Assembly: GCF_001949145.1 (NCBI RefSeq)
Contig: NW_019091514.1
Location: 108,264-172,263, forward strand
Origin: Acanthaster planci
Lineage: Eukaryota; Echinodermata; Asteroidea; Valvatida; Acanthasteridae
Direction of reading: 5' to 3'
Length of the DNA stretch: 64,000 bases
A program made the position numbers and the translations under genes. This document shows positions 23,967 to 36,625 of this stretch, piece after piece. The stretch's first letter is position 1, and each line of letters starts with the position of its first letter. The notes below the pieces were generated by a model, which saw only the letters and a program-made list of their open reading frames with translations, made no database searches and was not told the origin of the DNA.

Positions 23967-26900
23967 GATCTTGTGGTATTTAAAATAAATTGGCTAAAAC
24001 ATGAACTGTATGAAATATTTATGCACATCAAATTGTTATTCAATATGTAAGTTTGTTTTTAAGTGAAAAGAAACAATTTTGGTGTTTGCCAAAGTAGTAT
24101 GCAGACAGTGATATTCACTTGATGAATAATAATTGTGTGCATGGATAGATTTCAGGGTGCATTACATACACGTACATTGTACATGTACATGTACAGTATG
24201 TATGTAAGTTTGTTTATTTTGCTTTGTGTGCATCTTCTGTCAACAAAACCTATGGTTACAAGAAACACAAAAAGGTGGAATTCAGTCTGGTCTCTTGTAT
24301 CAATTAGGCAAAACTGTAAGGGATGCAAAAGTGGATACCTATAGGAGGACATTAGATCTTATGGAAGTTGACAACCAACTCGGCAAATTTCTTAATGATC
24401 ATGTAGATGCTGTAAATTTGTGCACATTCAACCAAAAACTGGCCCTGGTCATTCAGTGCTGTTGGGTGTGCCCCTATTATGCAGTGCATATGCAAAGTTC
24501 TTTTACTAACCTTTTCCCTTTAACTTTTGTAAAGTACCTGTAGTTACAACCAACCCTCAACATTGTAATTTGACATTTCAGGGCCAAGTGTTTACATAGG
24601 AAAGTATGCTAGAAGGAAATATGTTTAACATTCTTAGAATTAGCATTTAGTGTGTATGTTTGTGAGACGCCTGAGGCATGGTCACAGATGCAGCTGCTTG
24701 TGGGAAATTCTTCTTAATTGCATTGCAAAGCTGTGTGTTTTGTTTTTACTGGAAAATATCCTAAGAGTTCTTATTTTTCTGCACCACGCCTCAGCGCCAA
24801 GGGCAGAAAGTCTACATGGGTATACTGATTAACTTGTGCACTGCAGTCTGATGTTTGATGTAGGAGGTTTGAAAAACTGTTATATGCATGCACATCTACA
24901 GTTCCAAACAGATTTTTCCTTGATTGTGAATTGGTTTTACAGTTTGGTTTTACAGGTGTGTGAAAAAAATGTGGAGAGAAAAGACTTTTTTTTTATGCAA
25001 ATGCCAGTTGGAACTTTAAGTTGAAGCAGCAATTATTATGATGTACCGGTACGGTATGTGAGAATGAACAGTAAACCTGCTTCCTTTCCTATTTATTTGA
25101 TCATGAGTTTCATTTTGTAGTTATTCTTAATGAACTGGAATCCAAGGTCAGTGTTTCATTAGCTATGCTGTAAAAACTGACAGCAGTTAATAATTTGCAT
25201 TACAAGAGATAAAAATGAGACAGTAAAAGAATTTATGTTCAGCCATAACTGTCACGCCCAGAATGTTTGCATGGAAATTCTTTTCCTGCTGCAAATTTAC
25301 AGTTTGCCAACCATTCTGCTGCAATTACTGGACCTCCCGAACTTCACAGAGTGTAAACTCCAGAGTTTTATCACCCATTAAGGAGTGTAGAAGGTCATTT
25401 TTTTGGCCATTTACATGCCAATTAATGTTACCATGAAATTAAGATGCTGTGAAAAGATTTATTGTTCATGCTCATGTGTACTCGGTGCATACTTTTGACC
25501 AGTGCTGATACATTGAGAGTTTGGAGGAGGTAAGACAGTGCAAACTCAGTGGAGAAAGAGCCTCTGGTCTACTGCATGTCCAGCCCAGGAGTAAATTGTA
25601 TTCAGCCAGTCAAACTTCTGACTGGCATTCCTGCACGGTTTTCACATACCACTCACATACTCCGCATGACCAAAAATAGCCAGGTGGCGGGAGGACCGAC
25701 CGTAGTAACCCAGTGACTGGTTTGCTCGTTACTACCACCAAGCTCAGCCTGGTGACACTCAGGACTCGGGCTGTGTGATGGACTAGAGAAATAAAATTCT
25801 AAGATTTGCCTGGCTGCTTTCACAAAAAAACTGCGTCATTTGATATCTTTGAAGGTGTGAACGTTGAAGGGCTCTGGTACATGTAGGTATTTTTGCTCTG
25901 TGGTCAAAGGAACATTAACCTACCATAGTAGGTTCGCTTAAACACAAGGAATAGTCATTTTTGAGAAGTGTGAAAATAAATGAGTTGATAAAATGCAAAG
26001 AATTTACTTGAAATTTGGAAGCTAAATTTAAACTTTGTACATAAACTTTTTTGATCTGGTAGCTATTTTTGTTCTGTTTTTTTTCATTGACCCATGTTGA
26101 AAACATGTTGAAACTGATCAAGGTTAAAAGCGAGCCTAAATTATTCTTTGCATTATCACATTTAAACAATGCAGACAATTTATAATTGTTTTCTAATTGT
26201 GAAGGAAACATGTACCCGCTTTGTTTAAAATGAAATTGAATAATTTGTTTACATGTATGTATTAATCAGTCTTTAAATTCACACAGAGCAGAAGTACAAA
26301 CATTTACATGTACAGCGTATGGTACATGCACATGTATATTCCTTACGTGTACATGTAGCTTAATTATGAACGTGTAATCTACCCATATGTCTGTATGTGG
26401 CATTTTATTCAGAAGCAAGTAGGAGGAACGTTTCATATTTCATATTTTTGAAATCAAATTATTAATTTTTGAAACCTCTTCTTTGATAATCTGTTTAGTC
26501 ATCAGAATTTTGTGTTATAATTTTGGGGTGTGCATTCCTGTCTAAATTAAATACACCCCTCTCGACTGGATAACTTCGAGCAAATCTCAGCAGTTTTTAA
26601 TTTTGAGAGCTTGAGACCGGTGAATCTGTGCACTCGAGGACACTCATTGTTCTTGGACTTCGAGGCAAACGTCTCCACTGCCATCGGACACCACACAAAT
26701 GATCACACAGATGTATCAGCAATCGGGCGGCCCTGTCGTTGCCCCAGTCACTACGTGGTTTTACTGTACTCAGGCACAGCAGGAGAGGCGCCGAGACGCT
26801 TTGCCTGATCTGAAATTAGAGATGGATCCATGGAGCAAAAGGAGAGATCTGCACAGATGCCCAGTGGGGAGGTACTGGCGGGAACTTCAGCTCAAGAAGC

Positions 26901-29280
26901 CTGTCCTTTCACAGACTGATAAAGTGGAATTGATACAAATGAGGATTGGCGGATACCAAATTGTAATTTCTGAATGGGCTCCAGTCAACCTGGTTATTTG
27001 AAATGTCTTTGTGTACATTCCATTCAAGGACAGACTGACTAATATATTCAAAGATCTTAATCTCCAACCAAAATATACTTGCATCTTGTTAAACGTTGCT
27101 CGTCTATTCCAAATGGTTCATGGTCTGCAGGCGTGGTCATGATTTTAAGAAAGCAGGTGTCACGGTCTAGATTCAAGTAGTAGGGACATTACACAAGTAC
27201 ATCTTTGTAAAAAAATGGTCACATTGGGGGGATGAGTAAAACCTTTTTATAATGTTCATTACCTCCAGTAAAACAGAAGTTTACAAGTTCTGGATCAAAA
27301 TTTTTGTTTTGGGGTCAAAAATGTTTTTGGGAGGGGGTAAAGTTTCCAGGATTTGAGGACCTGCATTCCAGAAAAACGTAACCTTCAATATTCTTGTACA
27401 TCATTTATCAGTTCCATTTAGATTTCAAAGCATCAACAGTGGAGAGCTCGATATTTGATTCTACAAGAACATTTAATAAAATTTTAAAAACTGTAAATTT
27501 AAAGTCTGTAACTTTCCTCTGAAACATACATTATACCTAAATACAGTACACAGCAGTTAATGTTAATATTCAAAAAAGTAAAATGTCAGGCTGTTCAGGG
27601 ATGTGAAACTAGAGCAGTTTTGATATTCTTTGTCTGTGATTTGAAGAAAAAAAAATCAGCTTTCAGTTTGAAGCGCCCACAGAAAAATTTTCATGCGTGA
27701 ATATAGATCGCCCTTGGCAGAGCCTGTCCTGTACCATACATGTATCATTACAAGTCTATCTCTTGTTTCTGCCCAACCCAAGGGTCTAAATCTAATGTCC
27801 ATAGCAATTTGGAAATCAAAGTCGATCTGGTATTGATCTTCAGCCAGACCTTTTTAACTGGAAGGAAGGAGCACAGGGCACAACGTACATGTACATGTAG
27901 GCTTGTCCTGTGGCACGTCAGTTCAACTGGATGAAAAAAAAAGCCTGTTTCTCTTATAAAATGCATTTAATTTATTTTTTCTACTCTTACATGTACATGT
28001 ATCATATCACTGCTGTGCACTGAAAGGTTGCAACACAAAATGTGAGTAACTTACATGTACATGTGAGGAACAGGATTTTAATTGACTGAGAAAGGATAAC
28101 AAGACTAGAGCCTACTAAAGTTACGTTTATTGGGCAGGATGTTTTCCCAAAGTTACCCCCCCCCGTAGTTTGATTTTCAAAGCAGTACATGTATATGTAC
28201 CCCTAGCTTGGTAATGTACATTTACATGCCCAATAGCGTAATGTCACACCATATACAGGGTGATATACTCCAGTCCAACCTGGTGTTAGCATAATGCCGT
28301 GTATGCTTATATACATGTACATGTACATGTTCGGTAGGCTCTACTGAACTGGTACATGTACTGTACCAGGCAACCCAACACAGTATACACACACACATGT
28401 ATCTAATGGTTGTGACCATGTTTTAATACACATACTCTGTTATACATACATGTACATGTACATGTAAGAGTTTTAGCAAAGTTTTGTGACAATGACTGAT
28501 GACTGCACTTTGCACTTGATTGTCCACTGTGAACAGTGAGGCACCTCAGCACCACTAGTTACGGGTACCGCAGTTGTGATATACAAGTAGTATGGTATGA
28601 GAGTTTCTATGTACATTGTACATGTGCACTGAATAATATACATGTATCATGTGACAGAGTCAGAGATACTTGTACATATGACGTAGAAGACATGCGTGTA
28701 TACACATACATGTACATGGACATGGACAGTATCAATGTGGCCTTGAAGTTTTCTGTTAGGAATGATAATATTACCGGTACCTTACATATAATCTTCATGT
28801 TCTGCACACAAGGTTTACAGTGCACAGGTCCTTTCAATTCAATCATACAGTGTACATGTACTTGAACATGTATGGTATCTAAGCAAAGCAAACATAGGGC
28901 AGGCAGAATGACCACAGTGCTAAATAAACAAACCACCACCCAGCTCACTTCACATGTCATTAAGACTGCTTGGTTGAAGATGACCGGCCATTGAGGAGTA
29001 ATAAGATCGAGGACCTAAGGCTGATCAGGATGGTCTTACATTGCTAACATCCTTGGCGTGTGCCCTACGGATGCAATAAGACGGACCAAGGACTCAGGAA
29101 ATTAATTTAATATCTGGCCCAAGGCGTTTGCGGCCAGCGGTGTAACACTTAAAAATTTTGTTTTTAATTGGCTGTGTTCTTGATTTGGTTTTCTTTATTC
29201 ATGATTTTGGGACATCCAGTGGTATGCAAGATACATATACATGTATACATGTATAGCCTATAGAGTACTGAAGTGTGATG

Positions 29281-29408
29281 TCATTGTGAACCAGAGAGTA
29301 CAGTGCAAACGAATGGAGTACGCGCGCGTGTTGATTCACGCGCTGGTTCTCGCGCTAATGCCTTTTACACTAATTGTGCACGTGACGTATTCACTTCGGT
29401 ACTCTATA
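29281..29408 (+). repeat. dispersed repeat, copy A (CpG-rich)
   Basis: About 128 bases, close to 43202-43330 in the same orientation. Both begin TCAYTGTGAACCAGA and end GACGTATTCACTTCGGTACT. Copy A retains many CpGs (for example TACGCGCGCGTG), where copy B has TG or CA. The family is not recognised. It has no obvious terminal repeats or tRNA boxes. Confidence 0.85.
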
Positions 29409-30739
29409 GATGTACGTGTATGTATGAATATGTACCTGTATGTACCAAAGTTAACACAGGTTTAAATATAGTTTTTATACTTTTGGGGAGAATAAAGATT
29501 GTAAAGAACATGAACATGTACATTGAACATGTTTGATCTTGTTTTTCTGCTTTGCAGATATCAATCATATCACTAACATGCAGCGCTGCGAAATAAATTG
29601 AAAAAACATCCGGAAATGCACATCTTTAAATAGTCCTCCTCTTACATGTATGGGAAAAAATAAATGAAAATTTAAACCCTGGGAAGTTTGAGTCACACTT
29701 TAAAATTAAATGTCAAGATAAGGCAGTTCATCAACTGTGAAATCAACATCACCGGAGCTATTGAAGCAGGATATGGCTATCTTGGGAGAGGAAAAGGAGT
29801 GGGGAGGGGAGACAGCCAGGAAATGAAGCTGGGTCAGTTGCATTCTCCACAGCCTGGGAAATTCAGCTGCGTGTGGTGGCAGAAGTTCCATGTTGAAAAA
29901 TGACAGTGTCATGAACCAACTCTAATTATCTCTTGACTTCTCACTTGTTAGGATTTCTCCTGACACATTCAAATGTTTCACTGTTGCTGAAACCCAGTCA
30001 TGCGAATATGGTAGTCCCAGAAATTAGGGGCCATTTTTTTTTCGTGTCCCTGTCGCATCTGACATGATTTTGTAAGTTCAGAACACATTTTCTAACTTCG
30101 AAGAGTGATGAATTAATGTGATTAATGATTAATTAATTACCTGCCAAAAAAATAGTTATAATTTGATATCAATTCTGGTGATATTTCCATGTCAAATAAC
30201 AAAGGTCAGATGTAACAGGGACACACTTTAGACCCCCTAATTTCTGGAATTACCCATTATCTTCAAAAGAGCATTCTTTCGAAGTTGGCTGTGAAATCTG
30301 AATCAGATGTTAAAAGTGCATATAGTCTAGTCTTTCTATTTCAACTTGACATACAGTAAAAAATATATACATGTACATGTGCAAATACTATGATTACAAG
30401 GTTTGTGTGTCTTTCATTGTCCTACATTTGTACAAATGGAATCTTAATTGGTTGTCGGTATAAATATTGAAAATTAATATCGCCAAAAATAAAACAAAAT
30501 GAACTCCATGGAAATCTCTGTTTTGCACGGATACATGTACTATTTGGTTTCAGAAAGCTTCGAAATGAGAATGGATGCAAGCTTTTTTCAAGATGCTGTC
30601 TTTAATCCCCTACACTTGTATGCACTTCATTGCCCAGGGCCACTGTTTGCACAGGAAATGTGGAAAAAAAGGGGTTCAACTTTGAACAGAGGACGATGTG
30701 ACCGAGGATTATTGAAAACCTTTCGGATGGGAACAGCTC

Positions 30740-30930
30740 TGGATTGGTCATTATTGGCATCGTTATAGCCTTCTGCAGAATGGAACCACCCACTCTGCTC
30801 CATGAGGCGTCATTTAACACGTTTATTATAAAGATGTCAGAACCAATAAGGGGGCCGAGTGTGTGTATATATAAAGTGCCTCAGGCGTTACGCATAGGGA
30901 GGAGGATTATGCAAACAGTTCCCCGCTGAT
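30740..30930 (+). promoter_or_regulatory. promoter-like segment inside kindlin intron 1
   Basis: An inverted CCAAT (ATTGGT) lies near 30743, CCAAT at about 30843, TATATATAAAG at about 30866-30876, and an octamer-like ATGCAAAC at about 30909. The CCAAT-to-TATA spacing of about 25 bases is short but usable, and no coding exon follows nearby. It could be an alternative kindlin promoter, a promoter of an unseen noncoding RNA, or chance. Confidence 0.3.
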
Positions 30931-32859
30931 ACATGTACGATGTGAGCTGTGTGACAGCTGGGTTACAAACACCCCCCCCTCCCCTCCAAGTTTGGCATGT
31001 TCTCAACTTCAGCCATTTTTTCCCCCAGATGTCTACTATTTTTCTACCATTGTATTTTTGATCCCGATTTAGCTCACTGGTACATGTACATTGTGGAAAT
31101 ACTCACCGGTACTGTACCGTACAGAGTATGCCACTCCACAGTTAGGTCAAAGGCAACCTGTTCACATGGAAGAATCTGACCATCGATGAACGTGTGTCGA
31201 GGTCGTAATCTGTTAGGCGCCCCCAGTTGGTGAATCGTAAGAGCGCAACTTGAATGCTGCTAAGGATGTGTTGCTTTATGACAGTAAGACACCTGTACTA
31301 GTACATGTACTGTCATGATGATGTGCGTGTACATGGTACTCACATGTACATGTACCTGCTGTATGTACATGTACATGTATGCAGAGATGTCTAAACAAGC
31401 TAAGTGTTTTTTTTGCCAGTTCCTTGTAATACTGGTATGGTACTTTCCTCCCTCGATGACAGAATCTTTGAGTGCAAGTGCAGGGCGCACATTACTTGCA
31501 ACAACACTGAGACCCACTCAAACCCAGTGACGACTGACAATCCAGACTGCCTTCATTCAAGAGAGCAGTTTTGGAGAATTTTCTGCTACGTGTACATCTG
31601 ACAGCTACATGTACTGTACATGTACCATGCATGTCCTAAATTGTGCAGAGACATTTTGCTACTCACAGGTTGTGGGACAATATTGGATTTTTTTTTAGAA
31701 TCTTTCTTGCAATGCACGTACTCGTACTCATATTCGTACTTGTTTACTCACTTACAAATATGCATTGATCATCAAAATATACCCATTTTGTTATGGATAG
31801 GCCTTAAACTCGACTGGCTGCGGCTGTAACACATATCTCATGGGAAGAAGCTACCGGTATTGTCACTAGCCAGAGGCTTCCATTGGCACACATGTTGCTT
31901 CTAACCGTAGCCATCACGTGCAGGCCTAGGGCAGATCCAGAACTAAATTTCTTTGGAAATATTTTTCATGTAACATTTTATGGCATTTCTTAGGGGTGAG
32001 TCTACATTTGGAGGCTTTTAGCAAGCTTTTTGAAGAAAGAAAAATTATGAAATAGACCAAAAAGTCCTTTTTCCTCTTGCTATGTCAAAAACAATTGTTC
32101 CTTTTTTGACGGGGGCATAGCCCCCATCCACCCTTATTGTAAAAAAAACAAAAAAAAAAAGCTTGAAAGGAGTTTCTGGATCTCGTGATAGGAGAGTAAT
32201 GAGCAGGTTTCCTCGAGCTTTGTCAACCACAGGAAACAGAACACACGGGTAGTAGCACATGTTTGTGAAACAAGCATATGGGTGCACCGGTGTGTGTACA
32301 GAGGCGAAAAACAAAATGCCAAAATGAATAGCAAATACCGGTAGAATGGGCATATTGAAAAACACTACGGTACGACCTCAGCCCAAAAGTTCTCTCCATG
32401 TTGTAATTTTTAATCTGTTTGGCCCTGATGAAAATAATTCCAACCCAAAAGTCTAAAAGGCAGAAAGCTGACATACATACATGTACGTTACACATTTTGC
32501 CAAGAGGTTAGTATGGTGAGTAACCATGTGTGAAATCCTGTTTTCCATACATTACTGAGGAATTGTAAAGTGCATACATAGAGTATGTACAGTATATATG
32601 CACAGAATTAATGTACCATGCTCGCAATTTGTCACATGGGCAAATGTGCTCCAACAATATTCCTCGGTGAATCACTCGTATTACCTGGGAACACCGACAC
32701 GACTCATAGATGTCCACTTCCTCATCAGAATACTTCAAAATATTTACATGTACATGTATACTTAAATGCAGGGCACACAATTTGCCGTCTAATCCAGTTC
32801 AATCAGATTTGTTCTCTCTCTTTTTTTCTTGGGGGTGTTATATTCTGAAAAGCCAGGTA

Positions 32860-33115
32860 TCAACAGAAAGGCCGCTAATCGGATTTCCGATTCATGGGTC
32901 ACCCAAGCTGGGTAGATTGAGAGGCCTGTTGCCCCAGAGGGTGCCTCGTTTGTATTATGACTCAGAAGGGATAATGGCTTTCTTAATTAAATATCGTTTG
33001 GATGAAACATGTGCTGGACAGGGCGTCCATGGGCTAAAAGATTGCAAATGCGCTCTGAGGCACGATGTTGTCATCACTTGCACTCTGTAAATAAAGATGA
33101 CCTGGAACTCTGCAA
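32860..33115 (+). promoter_or_regulatory. enhancer-like noncoding segment
   Basis: A complex, repeat-free stretch inside a repeat-dense intron. It carries a perfect AP-1 site TGACTCA (32958-32964), a homeodomain-type TTAATTAA (32983-32990) and an octamer/C/EBP-like ATTGCAAATG (33041-33050). Only motif content and lack of repeats support it. Confidence 0.25.
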
Positions 33116-35528
33116 GCACAGGTGTACAGAAACATTGTTTTAGGCACCTCCCAAGTTTTGTCGGGGTGAATGACCCATTGTCTCTACGGGAGGGGGACCA
33201 AAACCGAAAGGGGCAAGAGGATTCTTTTGTCCTGATTTAATGAGTTGCTTCTGCTTAATGAGACCAGTGTCATGAATTTGTCAGTCGATGTCTGGTGTGT
33301 TTTTACCATTGTTAAAAATCCAACGGAGCGGTGAAAAATGAAGCAGTCACAGACTGTACCGGGGTAATAATGAGTGGAGCAAGAGTCCATTTCTTTGCCC
33401 AGAAAAGGAAATTCTTCCCGCTGAATGTAAAATTGTTTGTATACAGTACATGTATTGTACACATACCTACCAGTACACATTTTGTTTTGTAGAACTTATG
33501 GCTTTTTTCCCCCAACATTTGCAAATACCGGTAGCAAGAAATCCCTGAATGGGAAAATAACTGGGTTGGCCATGCAGAAATTGTTTTTGCCTTGCAGGAG
33601 TTGACATGGAACATTCTTATTATCTTTTGAACTTTGATTTATTGTTCAGGTGTGCGCATGCTTTGGTTCATGTATGTCTGTAATTGTCTGTTTAAGAACA
33701 CAAGATGACATCAAGTGGAACCTTGTTGTGGATAAGTTTTGCAGGAAGCAATACTCGCTGAGCGTTTTCTTTTTCTCCCTTGAAAGTTTCCGAGAAACAC
33801 CACTTTAAGCTGTGTTGGCTGTGATTGTCACCAGATGGTTTTTGTCAAACAGACAGACGGACGGGCAAGTTGAATGTGTCAGTAGCATCATGGCCCAACA
33901 TCATGTTTGTTGCAGATATTAAAAATGCAGTTTCTTTGGGATGGTTTCTGTTTGTCAGGAAGCACTAATTAACTGTAAAACTCTAAAACATTTATTAACT
34001 CTAAAACTAAAGCATGGGCATTGCCTGGATTTTTGGGGGAGGGGCAGATGAAAGTACTTTTTTAAGGGGGGAGACAAAGCACTCATCAGCAATGAAATGA
34101 AAAACGATTAATAGTGGAAGAGTGTCAAGTGTCTCCGTTGACCACCCTTTGCAACACCCATGGACTGTAAGTTCATTTTTATTTTTTGGCAGTGAAAGTG
34201 GAAAGCATTTCTGCTGAAGCGATACATGTTTCAGTGCAATGCCACGTACATGTAAACTCACAGAGTCACGTCTTCATTACTCCCTCTTTAGTTATAAACG
34301 CTAACCATGCTGAATCCAACAGGGTCATGCAGGTTTTTTTAATGCTGTTTATTCCCTGACCTGTAGGCCTACATTGTATACCAGGTATGCACTAGTACAT
34401 GTAGATTTGCTGGTTGGGGTTGGTGTCTAGTTTATTGCTAAGGCTTTGCGGTTCTAGGACAGGTTAATGTTGGAACAGATGTCAGTTTAGCCCAGTCAGA
34501 TGGGTCTGTGTTGGACGCTTCTGCTACAATTTTCTGAAATTTCAGGTATTGTGTGTCGTTTGCAGTGGCAGTTTATGATTTCCCTGTTGTGAACTCTGCC
34601 ACCTTTTGCCGGATATGTGGCATGAGATTTGACATTCATGTTGTAACATGGTCATTATCAAGCTTGTTTGTTTGATTTGTGATGTGTGAAGGCACAGGGT
34701 TGAACCTCAGAATTCATAACAGCTTCCAGCGAGGCTGTGGGGGAACATGTTCGATACTGTTCCAGTTGTTATCCTTCAGAGACAAATATCTTGAGGGAGA
34801 AAAAGGTGAAAGCAATCACATATAACACTGTGACACCAGTAGCCTTGAAATGACTTCCTAAGCCCATTTAGGTTTGGGTTCATGTCCCAAATTCTGTAAT
34901 CGTAACACCTGGATTTGTGGGAATTTACCAGTAATTGATATAGACTAAAGAGTCTACTTAGAGTTATTTTATGCAGATTTTAAGGTGTGATAGTAACTTA
35001 TAGTAGCAAGGCAATGTACCGGTACATGCTGAGTGGTCTGTCTGAGTGTCATACTGTATGAAGAGGTGGAGGTATGTCGTCAGATAGACAGATGGTCCTA
35101 ATTTAGACGTGGCTTAAGCCGACAAAGAACGTGTCATTGAGTCATTGTTCTGTATTTTTAGAAAGTTTCAGAGCAAAAGGTTTCACGAATACATAAATAT
35201 AGCTTTGAGAAACTGCATCAAATCAAACACTTTTTTGTAAAGGAGAGCTGCTTTTGATTTTATTCACTTTGTAGGCAGCATTGCGTGTTTGTCCCTCCCA
35301 TACGAGTTATCTGTTGATGCAATCCAAACATTTGTTATAACGGCCAAAGTCTTGCACGCAACAGGATGTCTCAATTCAGATCAGGCTAAATTTCCATATG
35401 TTAAACTCATTTGTTCAGCATGCGAAGTTTTCTGCTTTCTACTTGTACCTGGTGAAATATGGTCTTGCGTTTCATTCCCTCATCTAAATGGTGCCTCTTG
35501 ACTGTAGTGCTTTTTTTATACTGTTCAG

Positions 35529-35768
35529 ATTTAAAGGAGCAGAGAGATTGGTCTGATCATGCCATCTGGTGGCCGGAGAAGAACCAATGGCTGAAGCGGA
35601 CTGGGTCCACCCTGGACCAGTGCCATGTCCAGGCAGACGCCAGGCTACAGTTTACGCCCATGCACAAGACGCTGCGAGTCCAGATGCCAGACATGCAGCT
35701 TGTGGACATCAGGGTGGACTTTTCCACAGATGTCTTCTCATCAGTGATAGAACTCTCCAAAGAAGTTG
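35529..35768 (+). CDS. FERMT2: kindlin coding exon 2: end of F0, start of F1
   Basis: An 80-codon exon with acceptor ctgttcag and donor g|gtatgg. After the split Asp codon it reads [20 protein letters not shown], then a region with [24 protein letters not shown], and [18 protein letters not shown]. This matches the kindlin signature DWSDHALWW...[28 protein letters not shown] and the following F1 strand. The exon is one base into a codon at both ends, which matches its neighbours. Two open frames in other registers over the same bases are shadows. Confidence 0.96.
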
Positions 35769-36207
35769 GTATGGTCAACTTCATGTTTTGAATTGTACTG
35801 TAATACTTATTCTACTGGTAATTCAAAGTTCTCGAGTGACATTGGCTTCATTATTGTAACTTTCCTTATCGTAAAATATTGCATCGGATTTATACTGGCG
35901 TGCTAAGCAATCTGTTCACAGTTTATTGTAAGCAGAATGTTTTATTTGATAATATTTGAGTATTTAAGAGTCAAGATTGAGTCTGATGAGTTTTGAACCC
36001 ATATTGGGTACATATCCTTGAAAGTGTCTTAACACCGTTGAGCTTTCTTTGGGTTCTGTATGGTTACAATCCTTTCACATGTATTGCTGTTTGTTTAACA
36101 TTACGAAACCTGTCAAGCAGTTCTGCTTGGCAAGACCAAGTGCAGTCCTTTTTACCCTCTGGATTTGTGTTACACAATGGTGACATAATATTTCAATTTC
36201 CTTTTAG
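35769..36207 (+). other. kindlin intron 2
   Basis: A 439-base intron with a pyrimidine-rich acceptor (tttccttttag). Nothing else was recognised in it. Confidence 0.85.
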
Positions 36208-36625
36208 GAGTACGACACCCTGAAGAGCTCTCCTTCCTCAAGAAACCAAATGCCCGTGCCTCAACTGTCAAACAGCGGAGCAATGGCCGTAAGAAAAAAG
36301 ACCGGGACCGTGACTCCATGGCATCCAGCAACAGCAATGAGGCGGCGTCCACGGGAAGCCTGGATGGTATCCCCCCACACACCCCCACCCGTCGGCCCTC
36401 CCCGGGGTTCAACCGGCAGATGACGCCAGGATCAGTCAACTCCACGCCAGGCCACAATGGCAACACCACCGTCCTGTCGGTGCACAGCTCAGGGTCCAAC
36501 TTCAGCGACAGCTTTGAGAACTTGAACATGTCGCTGCTGAACAGTCCACGGACGCCCAGCCGGGAGGCACGAGAAGGGCTGATCAGGCCCAACAACTACC
36601 GGGAGAAGGCTGCCATCAATGCTGG
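36208..36625 (+). CDS. FERMT2: kindlin coding exon 3: F1 and its long insert
   Basis: The exon encodes about 140 residues. It opens with GVRHPEELSFLKKP, matching kindlin IRHPEELSLLKKP, followed by a basic run GRKKKDRDRDSM. It then has a Ser/Thr/Pro/Asn-rich segment (STGSLDGIPPHTPTRRPSPG and SFENLNMSLLNSPRTP) and ends with RPNNYREKAAINAG, equivalent to vertebrate PQALLDKAKINQG. The lysine-rich part of the F1 loop binds acidic phospholipids in vertebrate kindlins, and several SP/TP sites suggest phosphorylation (inference). GC content is far above the flanking introns. The donor gg|gtgagt leaves phase 2. Confidence 0.95.

Larger units (their letters stand above)
12879..35528 (+). other. kindlin intron 1 (22.7 kb)
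   Basis: No exon of kindlin is missing here, because protein homology is continuous across the junction. The intron is dense in TACATGTA runs (notably 13980-14260, 14890-14935, 16735-16790, 18700-18740, 22715-22738, 28310-28332, 31330-31380). It also holds a 34-bp minisatellite, a 36/37-bp triplet repeat, a foldback element at 23793-23966, one copy of a 130-bp dispersed repeat at 29281, and promoter/enhancer-like segments near 30840 and 32860. No independent gene was recognised on either strand. Confidence 0.75.
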
